From assembly GCF_000237925.1 (NCBI RefSeq), contig NC_031497.1, forward strand, positions 18,467,705 through 18,531,704: 64,000 nt of DNA, in the 5' to 3' direction. Positions 35,851 through 46,351 of the stretch are shown here, piece by piece; positions within the stretch are counted from its first letter, which is position 1; each line of letters starts with the position of its first letter. The notes beneath the pieces were generated by a model that was not told where the DNA came from, ran no database searches, and saw only the letters and a list, made by a program, of their open reading frames with translations. The DNA comes from Schistosoma mansoni (taxonomy: Eukaryota; Platyhelminthes; Trematoda; Strigeidida; Schistosomatidae). The position numbers and the translations under genes are program-made.

Positions 35851-38800
35851 CTGTAAATTTAAAATGAAATCAATATATAAATTCTATTAAAAAATATGTT
35901 AAAACAAAAGAAATAAAAATCAAGTTTTTATAAGCAAAGATGGATAGTGGCTAGCAGTGGAATTCAGGACGCGCGTTTCATCCTATTTGGGACTCGTCAG
36001 CTGGATGTACCTGCATCTCAGAGTTGATGTTCACTCTGGGACTCGAACCCAGTATCGTTCGCTTCAAGCGCCATCATGTTATCCACTTAGCTAATGAGTC
36101 CTCATAGCCACTTGCTTGTGCACTGGGATGAAGTTTAAATTCACTTGATATTGTTTGTTTGAATCTCCTCAATTGATGTTTAGGACTACTATTGATCAGT
36201 CTCTTATTGGCATGAGATTCAGGTACATCCAGTTGATGAGTCCCAAATAGGACGAAACGCGCGTCAAACTGGATTCCACTGCTAGCCACTATCCATCTTT
36301 GCTTATCATGCTTGTGAATTAAGGCTATATTGAGGCAATACGCACAGTATGCATATGCCAAATAAGAGACTGATCATTTGCAGTCCTAAACATCAATGGG
36401 AAGATGCAAACAAACAACAATTTTGTGAATTTTATAGACAAAATCAAACGTTCAGGTTAATTATTTTGTCAACTGTATAAATATACTACAATAAACCTTT
36501 CCATGTTAGATTTCTTCAAATCGAATAATCATGAATTCTAATTATGGGAGATCATACGATATTACTAAATACTTACAAATTACTGAGATATAAAATACTG
36601 AAGCACTACATTTGTTGACATATTCTCCTCATCATCTACTGCTTCAGAAAAACCAAAGATAAATTTATTCGAATTTATGCGTTTGATCTAACCCAAATAT
36701 ATTGAGATATAGAATGTTGAAAAGTAAATTATCTCTGACTTTAAACCAAGTTTGAACTTGAATCTAAACAGGATTCCTTGAACTCATTGTTATTAAAAAG
36801 GTAATCACTGAACAAATTATTGACTTTTATGTAAGGTAGTAGTTGTTGACTATATCCAACCACCAACTTACATCTCGATATACTGCACGCGATGTCAAGT
36901 CACCTAAACTAGCAATCACATTGCAACTTGATCAATAGAATTCGATCTACACTAACGTAACACACATGACAATGGTCATTACTCAATGATCAATCAATTA
37001 TAAACATTCACCCTTATATTCATTTTAAAATAATAATGATCGACAACATAATTCCCTAAAATATTAATATTGTTGGGCGATAGGTTTGTAGAGTGTAAAG
37101 GAGAAGGGTGTGAGAAAGTATTCACTGACGTGGGAGCCAGTGCAAATAATAATCTAAAAACCAGAGTTGTTTATATGCTACTTATGAAGACCTATTATTA
37201 TTATTTTTTTAAATGACTGTAGATAGTGAATTGTTGAATATATCTGCCATAGAACTAGATAAAACCTAACAGTGATGTATATCAACAACGTTGACAGTTA
37301 GAACAAATACTACTTATTAACTTATTTAGATAAACAAAATATTTCACTAATCGAAATAAAATATGATCTGTATCCGAAACAAAATCGAGTTATTCGTGCG
37401 GACTGATTATTCTTACCACATAGAAATAGTTTACTGGTAATAAACAAAAAATATGTAACATTAGAAATGGTATAATACAGTATAATTTCGCTTGGCTAAG
37501 TGATTACATAGTTATTTTGCCGAAGACAGAATCCTATTTTAGGAAGGATCTTCAAACTATTCAACTGACTTCAGTACATGATAAAAACCTAAATTTTAAA
37601 ATATAGTTTCGTTTCATAAAACAACAAATTAGACAGCATATGTAGTCCCACTCATTTCTACTTTTTTTATGTGATACATAGGTTTGTAGAAATTATAAAA
37701 TAACCGCGTGGGTAGTTGCGGAATATTCTAAGTTGATTGGAAGTTAGAAAGATAAGTTACTAGATCCTAAGTCAGTAGTTTAAAAGCAAACCACCTGCTA
37801 TGTGAATTACAGGTCTTATATTCGATCCCTGGGACGGTTCCTGAAGCATAATAATAGGGAGTTCCATTCTAGTGCAAATCATTGATAAAAGATAAGGAGA
37901 TATCAATGAATCATTTAATTTATGATCATCTAGCAATTAGTTAAGTAAATATCATTTAAAAAATCTAACCTAATGTTTAAAGAAATGTTAGGAAATTCCG
38001 GTTTTTAGATCATTTCCGTCATTAGTTCTACATTAATTAAAGAAATATAGAAAACCACAAATCATCGTATGATATATGTTTTCATTTTGACTAGAAAATC
38101 TTCCCGACAAGAATTATCTATGCTATCATAAATGATGAAAATCATTAACATCATCTATCTCGGCGGATGCCATATCATTAATCAGTCAGTATTAAATGAC
38201 CAGTTAATATGACCAAATGCCCTGGTACGGCCAAGAGTGGGGAGAGTCCGCCCTCCCTCTCGAAATGCTCTCACATGGCCACGTGTATGTAGCCTCTGTC
38301 AGGGAAGTCCTACTCACTGCCTTCTCACAGTGGCATTACTGTTGTTTACAAAATTGAGAGAACGAAAAGCGAATGTCCGGAGCTTTAAACGGATTGGTGG
38401 ACACGGCGAGTTCACCTAGGGGAGTTGGAAAACCCTGATTCCAAACCAATGGTACACACGGGCTCAAATATCCTGAAGGAACAAATGGAGTATGAATCAA
38501 TCGTTGGTCACCGGCTACCATGGAACTGCATCTCCTCACGATGCTCCACTGTCTTGTGGATCAGACCTTTACGTCAAATGCTTCGGGTGTGGCCACCTAA
38601 GAAAACCACCTGCTTCAGTTTTTGCACCTGGGCAGTATCATATCCCTCACACAAATCAAATGAGATTTGTGCGGCACATATACATCTGGTGCTCATTTGT
38701 ACCAATATTTATGTGTTTAAATAAATAAATAAATAAAACTATTTGTAAAAAAATAAAATTAAAAAATAAAATAAAAATCATAAAATTTCAATCAATTTCA

Positions 38801-39307
38801 TAGAGTTAATTATTCATTTCATTTACCTTTATTTAAATATTCATTATTGATATTCATTTTGTTATTATCCAATTCTTTTAATGAATTAATATTTTTATTA
38901 CATAATAATTGATGATGATCATGATAATCATCAATTATTGATTTATTGATTAATGTATTATTTGAATGTAATTGATTTATAAATAAATTTAAATAATTTT
39001 GATAATTTATCATAAATTCATTATTATCATTTATTTGATTCAATAAATCAATATTTTGATCTAAATTTTTATTTGATAAATTTGTTAATATTGATTCATT
39101 ATTATTAAAATGAATAAAATTTAATAATGTATTATCATTATCAAATTCTTGATCATTACTATTATTATTATTATCATTATTTAATACAGAATTCGATAAA
39201 TTCAATATTGTATAATATTGATTATTATTGATATTTAAAGTTTCAATTGTATCAGAATATGATGATTTATTTAAATTCATAATTGATGATATCATAAATG
39301 AATTCAT
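35468..39307 (-). CDS. Homeobox transcription factor, two exons, Gsx/ind-like homeodomain
   Basis: Predicted DNA-binding transcription factor of 287 residues. Exon 1 is 39307-38827 and exon 2 is 35850-35468. The donor (G|GTAAAT) and the acceptor (AAATTTACAG) are both phase 1, so the join is in frame. Residues 1-160 are rich in Asn, Ile and Leu and show no domain. The homeodomain is residues 226-285 at the very C-terminus. It has RTAFT near its start, LEREF in helix 1, YLSR in helix 2 and [17 protein letters not shown] in helix 3, with the usual Trp48, Phe49, Asn51 and Arg53 and with Gln50. RTAFT, LEREFSH, YLSR and Val54 recall Gsx/ind, but Arg55-Trp56 do not, so the subfamily is uncertain (ANTP class). 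The 3-kb intron holds an Sm-alpha pair, a hammerhead-family fragment and a 3'-tailed retroposon. Confidence 0.87.
35937..36410. mobile_element. Inverted pair of Sm-alpha-like SINEs in the homeobox intron
   Basis: A minus-strand monomer (35937-36190) and a plus-strand ribozyme-bearing half (36215-36410) face each other, as in the dimer at 6703-7237. The minus monomer has an intact hammerhead core (CTGACGAG ... GATGAAAC, GCGCGTC), with one mismatch in helix I. The plus monomer reads TTGATGAG and has extra A bases after the cleavage site. Confidence 0.85.
35960..36015 (-). ncRNA. Hammerhead ribozyme, intact core (Sm-alpha type)
   Basis: The minus strand reads CAGCTGACGAGTCCCAAATA, then GGATGAAACGCGCGTCCTG. 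CUGANGA, GAAA and the GUC cleavage triplet are all present, and helix II pairs as GUCC/GGAU. Helix I has one A-C mismatch. Of the Sm-alpha ribozymes in this window it is the least damaged. Confidence 0.75.
36411..36834. other. Homeobox intron, unassigned part
   Basis: No repeat or RNA recognised. Confidence 0.35.
36835..37010 (+). mobile_element. Second hammerhead-bearing repeat family, copy 3 (no ribozyme core)
   Basis: GTTGACTATATCCAACCACC leads straight into ACATCTCGATATACTGCACG, AGTCACCTAAACTAGCAATC and ACATTGCAACTTGATCAATA. These are the downstream block of one unit and the start block of the next, compared with 32194-32570. The hammerhead core itself is not included. Confidence 0.55.
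37011..38210. other. Homeobox intron, mostly unassigned
   Basis: At about 37775-37875 a decayed tRNA-like segment (CTTATATTCGATCCCTGGGA, GGGAGTTCCATTCTAGTG) is visible. The rest shows nothing recognisable. Confidence 0.4.
38211..38738 (+). mobile_element. 520-bp retroposon with AAAT tail, copy 1
   Basis: From ACCAAATGCCCTGGTACGGC to TTTATGTGTTTAAATAAATA this matches, in opposite orientation, 62562-63081. The (AAAT)n tail is typical of a LINE or SINE 3' end. It lies in the homeobox intron about 90 bp from the exon 1 donor. No obvious target-site duplication was seen for this copy. Confidence 0.75.
38827..39307 (-). CDS. Homeobox gene, exon 1
   Basis: The start was set at the ATG 39307-39305 ([12 protein letters not shown]). 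The open frame continues a few codons upstream without an ATG. The exon ends AAAG before GTAAATG. It is Asn-rich throughout, as many schistosome regulatory proteins are. An untranslated or coding exon further upstream cannot be excluded. Confidence 0.75.
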
Positions 39308-39627
39308 TATGTTTAATTGATTAATACGATACAAAAAAAAATCAATAAATCAATAAAGAATCAATAAAATGCAAATAAACAATTTAGATAATAATAATAA
39401 ACTTTTTCTAATTTTAAATGTTTTTTTTAACTATAAATGATTGTTTATATTTAGAAGTAAATATAGGAATGAATCAATTAACCAATCATTTTTAAGCAGA
39501 AATAATGTTTCTTAAGAGCTCATTCTTTATGTGTGTGTGTGAGGGGGAGAAAAAAAGTATTTTAATCCGATTGGTTGTCGTTTATTTCATTGAACATTTA
39601 TTCATAGTTATGACAATTTATTCCTTA
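39308..39627. other. Region upstream of the homeobox start codon
   Basis: Probable promoter and 5' untranslated region of the homeobox gene. No specific site can be named. A short GT repeat lies at about 39531-39542. Confidence 0.35.
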
Positions 39628-39973
39628 TTATAAGCAAAAATGGATAATGACTAGTAGTGGAATCTAGGGTGAGCTTTTCGTCCTATTTATGGATCGTCAG
39701 CTAGATGTACCTGTATTTCAGAGTTGATATTTACTCTAGGACTTGAACTCAGTATCGTTTTCTCCAAACACCATCACGTTATCCACTCAGCTACTGAGTT
39801 CTGATAGCTACTTGCTTGTGCTAGCGACTATTCATTCTTGCTTGTAATATTTATGAATTAAGGCTAATATCAAGACAATACGCACAGTATGCACATATGC
39901 CAATAAGAGATTGATCAAATTTGGTCCTAAACATCAATAGGAAGATTCAAATAAACAATACTAAGTGAATTTA
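39628..39973 (-). mobile_element. Full-length Sm-alpha-like SINE with 13-bp target-site duplication
   Basis: 346 bp flanked by exact repeats AATTTATTCCTTA (39615-39627 and 39974-39986). It has the ribozyme region, reverse tRNA-like boxes and the terminal block AATAAACAATACTAAGTGAA in family order. The core CTGACGA and GAAA are kept but the cleavage triplet is changed. The copy gives the best estimate of the unit's full length in this window. Confidence 0.9.
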
Positions 39974-40269
39974 AATTTATTCCTTAGTTTTTTTTCTTAA
40001 CATATCAAACACTAATCTCATTGTCACAAATATAATAGGTTAGTGTGAACAACAAACAAACAAGTTTTCAGATGAGTTGTATCCTGATTCAAGAGAAATT
40101 TTTTGATCATTTCAGTGAGATTTTAAGGATGATATTGATAATAATTATGATTTTTTCTTTCTTAATGACTTCGTTCAACAAGGATTTTTCGATAGAAGTA
40201 AATGGTTATAGTAGAGTTAGCCTAGTCAAAAAAGATGTCTAATATTTAATATTGATGATAATCAATCAA

Positions 40270-41075
40270 GGTTTATTAAGGAACAAATTAAGTTGAATGC
40301 ACATAGATTTGCAAATCTCTCCCCATCTTCGTTTTTCTCTCCCAGTCCATGCTGTCCCATGATATCTTCATATCCGTTGTTGTCCATTCCGACTTTGGCG
40401 TTTAGATCTTCCATCAGGATTGTCGGGTCCTTTCCTGGGCACCTCGTTATGATCGATTGCAACCGCGAGTAAAACTTATCTTTATCGTCGTTATTGCTAT
40501 CATTGGTGGGTACACAATATTGGATGAAATTCATCGTAATTCCCTCCTTCTTTGCTTTGAAGGATGGTTTGATAATCCTGGATCCACGAGTTTACTATCC
40601 TATAAGGCCATTTCATGCTTGTTTGGTAGGCATTAGAGTCACTCCCTGAGTGTGAGTAGCATTTTTCTTATCGTGACCGGAATACAACAGCATCTCTCTT
40701 GTACCTAACTTTTGCTGTCCAACTTGGGTCCAACGGGTTTCTCTGATTCAAGAACCGTCAAGTTGTATTTCCTCATTTCCGTTGCTATTTGACTGGTCGT
40801 TGCAGTCTCCCACATCGTCCAGACATTCCATGTACCTATAGAAACTGTTGCTATGGTTGTTAGAAGCGTAATCGGCGTCGTGACTTCCTAAGAATCGAGG
40901 CTTTCATCATGATGAGTCTTAATTTTTTCTTCAATTGGGAGGGCAGAGTTTAAATGTTTTAAACTGTTCATTTTGGCTGGAGTTTTTTTAGGTTGTTTTC
41001 AACGGGATGGGGTTGCCGACCACACGCCCAACCTTCCTCCTTTACCAGAGATTGGGACAGGTAGTAGCCCTAGAA
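40270..41075 (-). mobile_element. RTE (SR2-like) LINE, 5' part with endonuclease, minus strand
   Basis: Right to left: 5' leader (GGAAGGTTGGGCGTGTGGTC region), then endonuclease remains. The last part is open and reads FIQYCVPTNDSNNDDKDKFY, ILMEDLNAKVGMDNNGYEDI and GERFANLCAFN, the middle of an APE endonuclease. Earlier parts are interrupted by stops. The copy lacks RT and the 3' end, which is unusual for a LINE and implies later deletion. Confidence 0.85.
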
Positions 41076-42707
41076 AAGCAATAGGTGGTATTATATATAT
41101 ATATATATATTCACTATTTAAAAGAGTACGCTGACTGATTTTTCGGTGTAAACATAATACAGAGATGAACCAATAAAATCCAAAAGCAAAACTTTCGAGT
41201 TTTTAAACAAAATCCAACATTGGACGACGTTTATCTCAAATCCTATGAAAAGCACAGAGTAAAAGACTGTGTGAAACACATCAACTGAGTACTTTTTCCT
41301 AATCAGATTTTGTACAACGTATAAATCAATAAGTTTTCGTTTCAATTTACTCTTCTCAAAGTAAACTCTCAACACCAATGACTATATTAGTGACTGGCTG
41401 AAAAAAAAAGAAAAAAATTGGTGAACTAGAAACGTCAAATCCATGACTTCCCTATATTAATGTTTAGCAACTCCATCTTCTTAACTCTTCAGTGAATACG
41501 TAAATATATCAATGAAGCTAACGTGTTGATACCACTGATCTGATTCAATCTGTATAGATTGTTAATATATAATTAATTTGTAAATAATTTTTTTGTTATT
41601 ATTCATACTTTCCGTAGTTCCATTTAATTTGTACAATCATTGTCTATAAATTGTTGTTTAAACTAAACTTAAACTTCCGTGTACACATTTTGCATGTTAT
41701 GTTGATCACCGTTCACTGAATACACACCGTCGTATATCATATCTCGTTTCATCTCTCAATTTACTGTTATATAACACATTTCATTAGTATACTTGCTATA
41801 TATATTTATAGATTGTGACTCTCAGTATCATCCGATCAACCATACATCATTATTTCAGAGTATACCCATCAGTTGTTTATAATTATGAACTTATCTTTAA
41901 GCTCTATTGACCACCTAGCCATCAGTACTTTGCAAATAACCTACATATAGAGATATATTTTCCTTTTGTATATTAGTAACTCATTTTTATATGTTTACTT
42001 TTGGATAATATTATTATTATCAAAATATTTACACCTTGATCCAGTACAAATCTCATTGACTTCTTATCTGTTGGAGCAAATATCTCTATATTTGTTGTTC
42101 TGTTTGTAGTTAGTGTCATGCTTGATGATGATAAGATTTATGGTTGGAGCTCTGAGTCAACAAGAATAGCAGATAAAAGTATGAACGATATTTGTTCTTA
42201 TTATTGTTAATTTAGACTATCGTAATCAAGCAATCTTTATTGCTTTCTATATCATTATTCGTTCATTTGTTCTGGTTCAGTAATCGATAATAATTAATTG
42301 AACCATATTTCGTTCTCAATTTGGACATGGATACTTATACCTTGAAAGGAGATTTTGTAGGCGATGTTGAATTTTTTGTGGAACTATTTATGACTGTCTA
42401 AAATATCTGGGTTATGTGGCTTAACCCTATATGAACTACTGTCGGATCTATAAATCAATAATGGATACCACCATTACATGTGATTCAAAAAGGGATAATG
42501 ATGATTATGGTGGAACTTGAATTGGGTACTCCTCAACACAGCTAGATTCCTAGTGGAAGCTGATAAATCTAGATTGGGCAATTAATTAAGAATTTGTTAT
42601 CCTGGCTTTCTATAATTTTAATCCAACAGAAAAACCAGGTAACCAATACAAATATCGATCTCATGACACGAATTCATGAGGCGTTTTATCCTGACTTTTA
42701 ATATACA
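41076..42707. other. Unassigned stretch
   Basis: Begins with an AT dinucleotide run (41090-41110). No gene or repeat recognised with confidence. Confidence 0.4.
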
Positions 42708-42712
42708 CATAC

Positions 42713-43184
42713 TGTTATATCCGAACCGCTAGCATCTGTTTATGAACTGTTATCATATATATTCTTATTATATAACTATTGGGTAACTATATTGTGTGTA
42801 TATTCATATTCCCTTTATTATAAGCCTCTATTTGACCTACTGACTACTATTATACGATCTACTATACTTAAATTATGCCCAATCTATTACTTACTGTCTC
42901 TCACATTCACAGCCACTTTTGGCTTGACCTTGTATAATTGTTATTTTCTATTTTATAGTATGTTTTGATCTGATTTTGCTTGTATATACATCAAATATGT
43001 TTGAAATATGTGATTCGATATAACGGAGGCTGAGATTGGCGTTCTGGCCTTAACAGGCAGGGCTAGGTGGATAAAGGACCAATCGGTACTCTAGGCTGCT
43101 TGTACTGGTGTTTGGTCATATAAGTCAGAGCATCTAAAATGGCAATCGGATTTCGCGATAATCGTATAAGCTAAGGACATAACA
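42713..43184. mobile_element. Solo LTR, family 2 (5-bp duplication CATAC)
   Basis: TGTTATATCC...ATAACA, flanked by CATAC at 42708-42712 and 43185-43189. Shares TATTATAAGCCTCTATTTGA-type blocks with the LTRs at 28713 and 59415. The three copies differ at many positions, so the insertions are not recent. Confidence 0.85.
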
Positions 43185-43189
43185 CATAC

Positions 43190-43733
43190 ATCGACTCAAA
43201 ACCACGTATATGAAACGTTCTAATTTTATTTCATAGTATGCAGTGTGCTAATCTGTTTTTTGAAGTATATCGGGTATAAGCGACCATATCGTAAATCATA
43301 TAACATCTTTACCCATTCTATTTGTTAACTTTAAGTCTTAATTTCACTTTCACTAGGAACTGACATATAGATATCCAAATAAAGGTAATATATCGTATCT
43401 TAAAAACACCTGATTGATGGCTAAGAAGACCTTAGGATATTTATCTTTTGTTATCTGATATCAGTTAATGAAGCTAATGTGTTGGAACTTTGGTGTTAGT
43501 CCATTCATACCAATATTGTTCGTCTATTCTGTCCAGTTGTTGACCTTATTTCTCAGTTCAATCTTATTATGGTTGACTTGGGACAAGAAAAATAATACTA
43601 GAAGTAGTAAAATCGTTTAGTAATGGCAATAGCTCATAGAAATTCTACAGTTTATTATTTGACAAACAGTTTTAACTTCTAACCGTCGTGTAATAATTGA
43701 TTTCATAGTCTTATAAACTGGAGAACAAGTTTC
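43190..43733. other. Unassigned stretch
   Basis: No gene or repeat recognised. Confidence 0.35.
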
Positions 43734-43738
43734 AGAAG

Positions 43739-44338
43739 TGTTATGACTTGACCTAGGCTGTAGCCAATCGTTATGTCTTGATCAAGGCCGTAGCTAATTG
43801 TTAGGACTTATTCAAGGTCGTCGCTGATTTGTTATGACCTTACGAATTTAACAAGGACGTAATTCGCGTAAATTATCCACCAATAGAATACGCCTTCTAC
43901 GACCTTCACACTGTGACAATGACGTTCGATTAGTATGAGTAATCTAGCGTCCTTATTGGTCCTTATCCGCCTAACCCGTCCACTTGAGTCCAAAACACCA
44001 ATAGCAGCTGCTGTAATGCGAATCGTTTATTTCAAACATACTTTGTCTATATACCAAACAGGCAGACCACACCATAAAATAGAAAATAATATTTGTACAA
44101 AATCAAGCCAAACGTGGCTGGGAGCGTGGGAGACAGTACTCAATAAACCGAGTATAATTTAGGAACAATAAATCATATAATAATAATCAATAAGTCAAAA
44201 TGAAGCTAGTAATAAGATGAATATAGACATAGATAATCCAGTTACTGAATAGTTATACAATAGGAATGTAAATAGAATAATAGTCTAATATAAGATCTCG
44301 TAAGTCATCCGTACTTACTTTTTCCCTAGTATCTAACA
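43739..44338. mobile_element. Solo LTR, family 3 (5-bp duplication AGAAG)
   Basis: TGTTATGACTTG...TATCTAACA, 600 bp, flanked by AGAAG at 43734-43738 and 44339-44343. Shares CAAACATACTTTGTCTATAT-type and AGAAAATAATATTTGTACAA-type blocks with 45533-45978. Confidence 0.85.
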
Positions 44339-44343
44339 AGAAG

Positions 44344-44869
44344 CGTATTCTAGGGTTCAGTACTAATTATCCAGTTCTTCCGGTTCTTTTAGTTACAAGA
44401 TAGCCTGGGCAACATTTTTCTAATTTCCTTGCTAACCGTTGATACTATGTGATTGAGTTTTATCCCTTTTAGTTCGCTAATCTTGCCATGTTTCAAAATC
44501 ATGTTTGGTAACCACATATACGGAGTTATTGTACTTTAAATTTATTCCTATAATTATTAATTTTTCTTGCATTCCTGTTTTATTCAAGTGTTTCTTTGTG
44601 TTGTTATCGGAGTGTAGTGTGTTAGCTACTGTATTATCAAGTTCGCATTAAGTCACATTTTTATCAGAAGAATCTTGATGATGAGCAATTTTAAACAGTG
44701 ACGAATAATAATAAAGAAGCTGCTCTGTTCACTTTAGTTAGCTACATACTCGGGCAATTCTCACAGTTACTGTACAACGAGCATGTTCAGTTGTAAAGCT
44801 TCAACTTGCTGTCTCGTTTGCTCCCATTAACCTGCAGGGTCATTGAAATGTCACTGAGTCCTAGCCAAA
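44344..44869. other. Unassigned stretch
   Basis: No gene or repeat recognised. Confidence 0.35.
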
Positions 44870-45185
44870 TCATACGGCAGATGGGTCACTGAATGTCAAA
44901 CAGTTAATCGATCTCCGTCAAGTCCAAGGACAACCAACGTGCATCAGTGAATCGTATACCATGAACTGGCCTATGAGGTGGTGACCTCACTATGTTCTCT
45001 GTACTCGTTTTTACTAATATATTTCCGTAATAACGTCCTTTGTGTTATATGGTCTTCAAAGCAGCTATAGTACCTCGATACGTCGAAGGAATAATTCATG
45101 TTAGGTGCTGACCGCAAGGTGTGACTTCGAAGTTAGCTTTTGGTCACACCATTTCTGTCTAACTCAAATAGGCCTCCAATATGTA
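44870..45185 (+). repeat. Unnamed dispersed repeat, copy 2
   Basis: Homologous to 3935-4255 (TCAAACAGTTAATCGATCTC, CCGTCAAGTCCAAGGACAAC, CTATGAGGTGGTGACC). Lacks visible ends and coding sequence. Confidence 0.55.
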
Positions 45186-45527
45186 GAAACGTAAAAAAAT
45201 GTTTCACTCGTCAGAGTCTCGATAGAAAAATCTGTAACTTTCTGAGGATTAATCGATTTGGGCTTTCCTGACTTTTTCAAAATGTCATGTTAATTCCGTG
45301 TTCTCAAAAGCAAAAGGATTGATGACTTTTCAGCTACAAAAAGCTTGATTAATTTGATGATGCTTTAGAGAACAGGTGCAATACAGTTAGTCTTTCGTCG
45401 TACAAATGACAACGAAGTTGAAGTATTGAAACTGTTGACTTTGTTCGTTCATAATAAAATACAGTTTCGTGGTTCTTTATCATACCTTTGGTTTGAGTAT
45501 TTCGCTATGCATGAAGATTTATCAGTA
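45186..45527. other. Unassigned stretch
   Basis: No gene or repeat recognised. Confidence 0.35.
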
Positions 45528-45532
45528 CATTT

Positions 45533-45978
45533 TGTTATAACGTATGAGTTGTGTGCGCGTGCGTTCTTGCCCAGTTGATATCGATTGCCCAATGATACAC
45601 AAAAGCGTTATGAGCAGTCTTGAATACTACTTGGTCCTGCTTTCTGCCTAGCCCAGCCAGTAACTCCAGAACACCAAATAACAGCCTCGGCAATATGAAT
45701 CATTATTTACAAACATACTGGGTTTATATACAAACCAAACAGACCACATCGTACCAAAAAATAGAAAATAACATTTGCACAATAATCGGCCAAATGTGGC
45801 TGTTAATAGGGGGAAAGTAATCGATAGACTGATGATAACTCAAGAATCGTATAATAACAGGTCAAAGGTAAAAATAAAGCTAATGATACAACAATTATAC
45901 AATAGGAAATGTACATATTACATTAGTCCGTAACTAGTCCTCAGAGTTACCATTCATAATTCACCAGGGGATATAACA
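45533..45978. mobile_element. Solo LTR, family 3 (5-bp duplication CATTT)
   Basis: TGTTATAACG...ATATAACA, 446 bp, flanked by CATTT at 45528-45532 and 45979-45983. It is shorter than the 43739 copy and diverged from it. Confidence 0.85.
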
Positions 45979-46351
45979 CATTTGTTTATCGTGGTTGAAG
46001 CTGAGAAGATATAGCGATACACCAATCAGAAGTAACAGTGTATTCTGCTCTTCCCACTAACCCATACTTTCTGTAACTTGTTTTCAGAAACGATTATTGT
46101 TCAGTACTTAGGGTTGTGACTCGTGGTCATTGATAATAAGATCGTGAAGTGGTTGGTCCTTTTGATATCACCAGTCGTCGAATAAAATTACTGTGGTGTT
46201 CAAATGAACCAATAATTCTTTTGTATTGACGACTGTTTGATTTTGAATTCCAAATACAATACATTTCTTCGTGTTCATCTAATACTCCTTGGTTAAATTG
46301 AGTTGTTTCTGAAATTCCTAGTTTATATTATAATTCAAATACTCTTAAATA

